A program made the position numbers and the translations under genes. The notes beneath the pieces were generated by a model that made no database searches, was not told the DNA's origin, and saw nothing but the letters and a program-made list of their open reading frames with translations. Source: Actinomadura hibisca NBRC 15177 (GTDB lineage Bacteria > Actinomycetota > Actinomycetes > Streptosporangiales > Streptosporangiaceae). Taken from it: 64,000 nt of DNA. The stretch covers positions 62,001-126,000 of the forward strand of contig NZ_BCRO01000043.1 in assembly GCF_001552635.1 (NCBI RefSeq), in the 5' to 3' direction. Shown piece after piece: positions 59,827-64,000 of the stretch; the first letter of the stretch is position 1, and each line of letters opens with the position of its first letter.

Positions 59827-60798
59827 GTCGGCGGAGGCGGCCGTGCGCTGGAGCGGGGTGCGGCCCCGGGCCAGCAGGGCGACCATCGCGGCCAGCGCCG
59901 CCACCTGGAGCGGCCAGCCCATCACGATCTTGGCGGTGCCCAGCAGCGCGCTCTGGTCGCCGTCGGCCAGCCAGATCGGGTACTGCACCGCCACCCGCAG
60001 CAGGCACGGCGCGAGCAGCAGCCAGGTCAGCCGCTGGCACAGCCGCACGATGCCCGGGTCGTTGCGCCAGGCGGTCGGGTCGCCGGTGACCGAGCCGATG
60101 ATGAAGCCCACCACCGGCCAGCGCACCAGGATCGACAGGAACATCCCGGCCGCGTAGGCGGCGTTGAGGTAGATGCCGGGCAGGAAGGCGTTCTCGGCCT
60201 TGCCCGAGCGCAGCGCGAAGAACGCGGCGATGCCGATGCCGAGCAGGCTGTTCAGCACGAACTGGACGCTGGTCTTCTGGGCGAGCCGGACCACCAGCAG
60301 CAGCACCGCCACGGCCACACCGGCGATGGCGGCGGTCTGCACGTGCTTGGTGGCCACGAACGTGGCGGTGAAGGCGATGGTGGGGACCGCGGCCTCGATC
60401 ATCCCCCGGACGCCGCCGAGCGCCTTGCTGAGCTGGGCCCGGACGGCCGCCTCGACGGTGTCGTGCGCGTCCTTGCCGGGCCCCCCGGCCGCACCGGAGG
60501 TCTCCGCGCCGCTCTCGACGCCGTCCGCGCCGACGGCTCCGGCGTGCCCAGCGGCCCCTGCCTGCCCGGCAGCCCCCGCCTGTCCGGCCGCTTCGGCCTG
60601 CCCGGCGGGTCCGGCCTGCCCGGCGGCCCCGGCCGTCCCGTCCTGCCCGATCGTCTCAGCCGTCTCAGGCTGCCCGGCCGTCCCGGTCTGCTCGCCCTGG
60701 GCGGTCTTCGCCGCGGCGGGTGTCCTGTCCGCGCCCACGCGGCCTCCCCTGATCGCCTCGTCGTCCCTGTCGCCCCCGGCCGTGCCGCGACCGCTCAC
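59821..60798 (-). CDS. DUF3159 membrane protein
   Basis: 325 residues. The first ~110 are low-complexity Gly/Ala/Gln repeats (GQAGAAGQAGAAGHAGA-like). The DUF3159 domain follows (about 120-315) with five to six membrane helices, including VLLLVVRLAQKTSVQFVLNSLLG and FLSILVRWPVVGFIIGSVTGDPTAWRNDP. Function unknown; the family is actinobacterial and sits beside the TrkA genes in mycobacteria (Rv2693c area). It starts inside the last codons of the OB-fold gene (60795-60798 overlap). Confidence 0.87.
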   Translation of the reverse strand: MSGRGTAGGDRDDEAIRGGRVGADRTPAAAKTAQGEQTGTAGQPETAETIGQDGTAGAAGQAGPAGQAEAAGQAGAAGQAGAAGHAGAVGADGVESGAETSGAAGGPGKDAHDTVEAAVRAQLSKALGGVRGMIEAAVPTIAFTATFVATKHVQTAAIAGVAVAVLLLVVRLAQKTSVQFVLNSLLGIGIAAFFALRSGKAENAFLPGIYLNAAYAAGMFLSILVRWPVVGFIIGSVTGDPTAWRNDPGIVRLCQRLTWLLLAPCLLRVAVQYPIWLADGDQSALLGTAKIVMGWPLQVAALAAMVALLARGRTPLQRTAASADG

Positions 60799-61208
60799 GA
60801 ACCGCCGCGCAGCTCGTACCGGGGGTTGAACATGACCTTGCGGCCGTCCTGCACGCTGACCAGCCCCTCGGCGCGCAGCCGGCGCCCCGGGTCGATGCCG
60901 GCGATCTTCCGGCGGCCCAGCCAGACCAGGTTGATCACGTCGGTGCCGTCGTACAGCTCGGCCTCCAGCGCCGGGGCGCCGCCGCGCGGCCGCAGGGTCA
61001 CCGTCCGTAGCGTACCGGCAACGCAGTGGCGCTGCCGCGCGCCGCAGGCGGTGATGGGGGTCGCGCCCTCCCGGCCGCTGGACTTCTGCAGCTCCTCGGC
61101 CTCCATCTCGGCCCTGCTCGACGTCATGCGCCGCAGGAAGCGCCGCAGGCCGCCGCGCTCCGTCTCGGTGCCCGTCCCCGGCGTGCTCTCGGCCGGTACC
61201 TCGTCCAT
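60795..61208 (-). CDS. OB-fold nucleic acid-binding protein
   Basis: 137 residues with a single-strand-binding OB-fold (about 58-135): VAGTLRTVTLRP, ELYDGTDVINLVWLGRRKIAGIDPGRRLRAEG, MFNPRYEL. Actinobacterial family near the Trk genes (Rv2694c type). N-terminal 55 residues are charged and probably disordered. The exact ligand is not known. Confidence 0.87.
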   Translation of the reverse strand: MDEVPAESTPGTGTETERGGLRRFLRRMTSSRAEMEAEELQKSSGREGATPITACGARQRHCVAGTLRTVTLRPRGGAPALEAELYDGTDVINLVWLGRRKIAGIDPGRRLRAEGLVSVQDGRKVMFNPRYELRGGS

Positions 61209-61247
61209 GATTGGAACCTTAAGGCATCCCGGTACGAATCGAACCGG

Positions 61248-61922
61248 TCAGGGTTCGAAGCGGTACCCCATGCCCGGCTCGGTGATCAGGTGCCGGGGGC
61301 GGGCCGGGTCGGGCTCCAGCTTGCGGCGCAGTTGGGCCAGGTAGACCCGCAGGTAGTTGGTCTCCTTCTCGTAGGAGGGGCCCCACACCTCGCGCAGCAG
61401 CTGCCGTTGGCCGACCAGCCGTCCGGCGTTGCGGACCAGCACCTCCAGGACGTGCCACTCGGTGGGGGTGAGCCGCACGTCGGCGCCGTCGCGGACGGCC
61501 TTCTTGGCGGCCAGGTCCACGGTGAAGGCGTCGGTGCGCACCACCGCGGCCTCCTCGGCGGGCGCGGCGCGGCGGACGGCGGCGCGCAGCCGGGCCAGCA
61601 GCTCGTCCATGCCGAACGGCTTGGTCACGTAGTCGTCGGCGCCCTCGTCCAGCGCGCGGACCTTGTCGGCCGAGGCGTCCCGCGCCGACAGCACGATGAT
61701 CGGGACGCTGAGCCAGCCGCGCAGCCCCCGGATGACCTCGGTGCCGTCCAGGTCGGGCAGCCCGAGGTCCAGCAGCACCACGTCGGGGCGGTGCCGGGCC
61801 GCCAGGTCCAGGGCGGCGCGGCCGTCGGGGGCGGCGTCCACCTCGTAGCCGCGCGCCCGCAGGTTGATCCGCAGCGCCCGGACGAGCTGCGGCTCGTCCT
61901 CCACCACCAGGACGCGGGTCAC
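61248..61922 (-). CDS. kdpE: KdpE response regulator
   Basis: 224 residues. Receiver domain (1-115) with phosphorylation Asp in VVLLDLGLPDLDG and winged-helix OmpR-type output domain (about 125-222, VRLTPTEWHVLEVLVRNAGRLV then VYLAQLRRKLEPDPARPRHL). The start overlaps the kdpD stop by four bases (ATGA). In the KdpDE system it activates kdpFABC under potassium limitation; these genes would lie beyond the right edge. Confidence 0.95.
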   Translation of the reverse strand: MTRVLVVEDEPQLVRALRINLRARGYEVDAAPDGRAALDLAARHRPDVVLLDLGLPDLDGTEVIRGLRGWLSVPIIVLSARDASADKVRALDEGADDYVTKPFGMDELLARLRAAVRRAAPAEEAAVVRTDAFTVDLAAKKAVRDGADVRLTPTEWHVLEVLVRNAGRLVGQRQLLREVWGPSYEKETNYLRVYLAQLRRKLEPDPARPRHLITEPGMGYRFEP

Positions 61923-64000
61923 CGCTCCTCCTCCCGCGCGGCCGCCGGCCGCACCGTGAACACCATGGTCAGGCCGCCGCCGGGGGTGTCCTCGGCGCGC
62001 AGGGCCCCGCCGACCGCCTCGGCGAAGCCGCGGGCGACCGCGAGGCCGAGGCCGACGCCGGTGCCCTGCGGCGCGTCGCCGAGCCGCTGGAACGGCGCGA
62101 ACATCGTGTCCTTGGCATCATCGGGCACGCCGGGCCCGCGATCGACGACCCGCAGCTCGACGCCGCCCGGCCCGTCGGGGCCGCCGGGGGCCTGCCCGGC
62201 GGTGATCAGGACGGGTTCGCGGCTGTGCCGGACGGCGTTCTCCACCACGTTGGCGACCGCGCGCTCCAGCAGCCCGGGGTCGGCCAGCACCGGCGGCAAC
62301 GTCTCGGGCACCGCGACCCGCACGCGGTCGGCGGGCACCCCGGCGAGCGCGGCCGGAAGCACCTCCTCCACCGCGACGGCGCGGATCAGCGGGGTGACCA
62401 CGCCGGTGCTGAGGCGGCTCATGTCCAGCAGGTTGCCGATCAGGCCGTCCAGCCGGTCGGCCGACTCCTCGACGGCCGCCAGCAGTTCGGCCTCGTCCTC
62501 GGGCTCCCAGCGCACGTCGGTGGCGCGCAGGCTGCCGACTCCGGCCTTGATCGCGGCGAGCGGGGTGCGCAGGTCGTGGGAGACGGCCGCCAGCAGGGCG
62601 GTGCGGATCTTGTCGCCCTCGGCGAGGCGGCGGGCGCGGGCGGCCTCCTCGGCGAGCCTGCGCCACTCCAGCACGGCCTCGGCCTGCGCGGCGAACGCCG
62701 TCAGCACGCGCCGGTCGGCGGCCGGGAGCACCCGGCCCGACAACACCAGCACCGATTCCGCGCCGACCTCGGCGACGGCCTCGGCCGCGTCGGGCCTGGT
62801 CGCGGGGTCGGGGCCGGTGGAGTCCACGCACCGCCAAGCGCCGTCGCGGCGCTCCAGCAAGGCGACCGCGCGCACCGCGAACGTCTCGCGGACACGTTCC
62901 AGCAGTGCGGGCAGCGCCTGCTCGCCGCGCAGCACGCTGGCGGCCAGCAGGCGCAGCGCGTCGGATTCGGCGCTGCTGCGCGCGGCCTGGCGGGAGCGGC
63001 GCGCGGCGAGGTCCACCACCGACGACACCGCGACCGCGACGGCCACGAACACCGCCAGCGCCAAGGCGTTCTGCGGCTCGTCCACGGTCAGGGTGTGCAC
63101 CGGCGGGGTGAAGAACCAGTTGAGCAGCAGGAATCCGGCGACCGCCGCCGCCACGGCGGGCCACAACCCGCCCACCAGTGCGACGCCGACCGTCAGCGCC
63201 AGGAACAGCAGCACGTCGGTGTCGAGGCCGGGCGGCTCCCCGGCGCGCAGCCCCGCCGCGAGCAGGACGGGCCCGAGCAGCGCCAGCGCCCAGCCGCCGC
63301 CCCGGCGGCGGCGCGACAGCGGGCTGCCCGCCAGCTCCACCAGGCCCCGGCCCTTGCCGACCCGCTCGTGGGTGACCAGGTGCACGTCGATGTCGCCCGC
63401 CTCGCGCGCGACGGTCGCGCCGACGCCGGGCCCGAGCACGAACTGCCAGCCCCGGCGGCGGCTGGAGCCCAGCACGATCTGGGTCGCGTTGACGCCTCGG
63501 GCGAACTCCAGCAGCGCGGTCGCCACGTCGTCGCCGAGCACCTGGTGGTAGCTGCCGCCCAGGTCCTCGGCCAGGACGCGTTGACGGTCGAGGGCGTGCG
63601 GCCGGGCGTCGTCGCGCAGGCCGTCGCTGCGGGCGACGTGCACCGCCAGCAGGTCGGCACGGCCCGCGCGGGCGGCGACGCGGGCGGCGCGGCGGACCAG
63701 GGTGTCGCCCTCGGGACCGCCGGTGAGCGCGACCACGACGCGCTCGCGGGCCTCCCACGGCCGGGTGATGCCGTGCTGGTCGCGGTAGCGGGCGAGGGCC
63801 TCGTCCACCCGATCGGCCAGCCAGAGCAGCGCCAGTTCGCGCAGGGCGGTGAGGTTGCCGAGGCGGAAGTAGTTGCCGAGCGCGGCGTCGATCTTCTCGG
63901 GGGCGTAGACGTTGCCGTGCGCGAGGCGGCGGCGCAGCGCCTCGGGGGCCATGTCGACCAGCTCGATCTGGTCGGCGCGGCGCACCACCTCGTCGGGGAC
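61919..64000 (-). CDS. kdpD: KdpD sensor histidine kinase (N-terminus beyond window)
   Basis: The last ~690 residues are present; the N-terminal KdpD sensor with its P-loop lies off the right edge. Seen are a USP domain (TGGPEGDTLVRRAARVAARA), four membrane helices (about 230-320 of the fragment), a GAF-like region, the H-box AVSHDLRTPLAAIKAG, the N-box VVENAVRHS and the G-boxes VDRGPGVPDDAKD and GVGLGLAVARG. Membrane sensor of potassium limitation and osmotic stress, acting on KdpE. Confidence 0.94.
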   Translation of the reverse strand, partial: VPDEVVRRADQIELVDMAPEALRRRLAHGNVYAPEKIDAALGNYFRLGNLTALRELALLWLADRVDEALARYRDQHGITRPWEARERVVVALTGGPEGDTLVRRAARVAARAGRADLLAVHVARSDGLRDDARPHALDRQRVLAEDLGGSYHQVLGDDVATALLEFARGVNATQIVLGSSRRRGWQFVLGPGVGATVAREAGDIDVHLVTHERVGKGRGLVELAGSPLSRRRRGGGWALALLGPVLLAAGLRAGEPPGLDTDVLLFLALTVGVALVGGLWPAVAAAVAGFLLLNWFFTPPVHTLTVDEPQNALALAVFVAVAVAVSSVVDLAARRSRQAARSSAESDALRLLAASVLRGEQALPALLERVRETFAVRAVALLERRDGAWRCVDSTGPDPATRPDAAEAVAEVGAESVLVLSGRVLPAADRRVLTAFAAQAEAVLEWRRLAEEAARARRLAEGDKIRTALLAAVSHDLRTPLAAIKAGVGSLRATDVRWEPEDEAELLAAVEESADRLDGLIGNLLDMSRLSTGVVTPLIRAVAVEEVLPAALAGVPADRVRVAVPETLPPVLADPGLLERAVANVVENAVRHSREPVLITAGQAPGGPDGPGGVELRVVDRGPGVPDDAKDTMFAPFQRLGDAPQGTGVGLGLAVARGFAEAVGGALRAEDTPGGGLTMVFTVRPAAAREEER

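Overview
The window is high-GC DNA (GC-rich third codon positions, GTG starts, ATGA/GTGA overlaps between genes) from an actinomycete. The gene families (class III lanthipeptide synthetase, FxsB-type maturase, PknG/GlnX, bacterial Pnkp/Hen1, DUF3152, DUF3159, F420-type LLM oxidoreductase) suggest a filamentous genus, perhaps Streptosporangiales/Thermomonosporaceae; the taxonomy is inference.

Layout. 1-9.5 kb: start of a Ser/Thr kinase, xylose catabolism (xylA, xylB, with a ROK regulator nearby), a membrane-anchored EEP hydrolase, a GlxA-like regulator facing an epimerase, and a secreted GH3 glycosidase. 9.6-9.94 kb: four tRNA genes (His, Arg, a CAU tRNA, Ser) on the minus strand. 10.7-19.4 kb: a complete class III lanthipeptide operon: synthetase LanKC, a 43-residue precursor, a hairpin, two half ABC transporters and a prolyl oligopeptidase. 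A convergent LuxR-type regulator with a degenerate receiver domain follows. 21-39 kb: mixed accessory and housekeeping genes, including a sigma-region-4-only protein, an acyl-CoA synthetase, a multidomain secreted sugar dehydrogenase, the Pnkp-Hen1 RNA repair pair, a DUF3152 metzincin-like protein, a TetR/MFS efflux pair with three phased operator palindromes, and an LPXTG protein.

40.2-48.6 kb: a second RiPP locus of the FxSxx-COOH (three-residue cyclophane) class: a radical SAM/SPASM maturase, a HExxH peptide hydroxylase overlapping it, a divergent NB-ARC/TPR protein, a short precursor, a STAND ATPase with TPRs, and a membrane-anchored coiled-coil protein. The precursor has FESGA where the family normally ends, but then continues for 14 residues and carries a second F-x-x triplet (FSD). 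This is the most unusual item in the window.

48.6-64 kb: an MFS exporter, a GNAT enzyme, then a potassium-related neighbourhood: TrmA-like RNA methyltransferase, KimA-like APC permease, two TrkA proteins, DUF3159, an OB-fold protein and kdpE/kdpD. The order recalls mycobacterial Rv2689c-Rv2694c (from memory). A pknG-glnX pair without glnH sits inside it. The kdpD gene runs off the right edge.

In the lanthipeptide operon, LanKC would dehydrate and cyclise the precursor, the ABC pair would export it, and the peptidase could cut the leader after Pro12. In the cyclophane locus, the FxsB homologue would crosslink Phe-x-x triplets and the HExxH enzyme would hydroxylate the peptide; the STAND/TPR proteins suggest a signalling or defence-like use rather than a plain secreted antibiotic.
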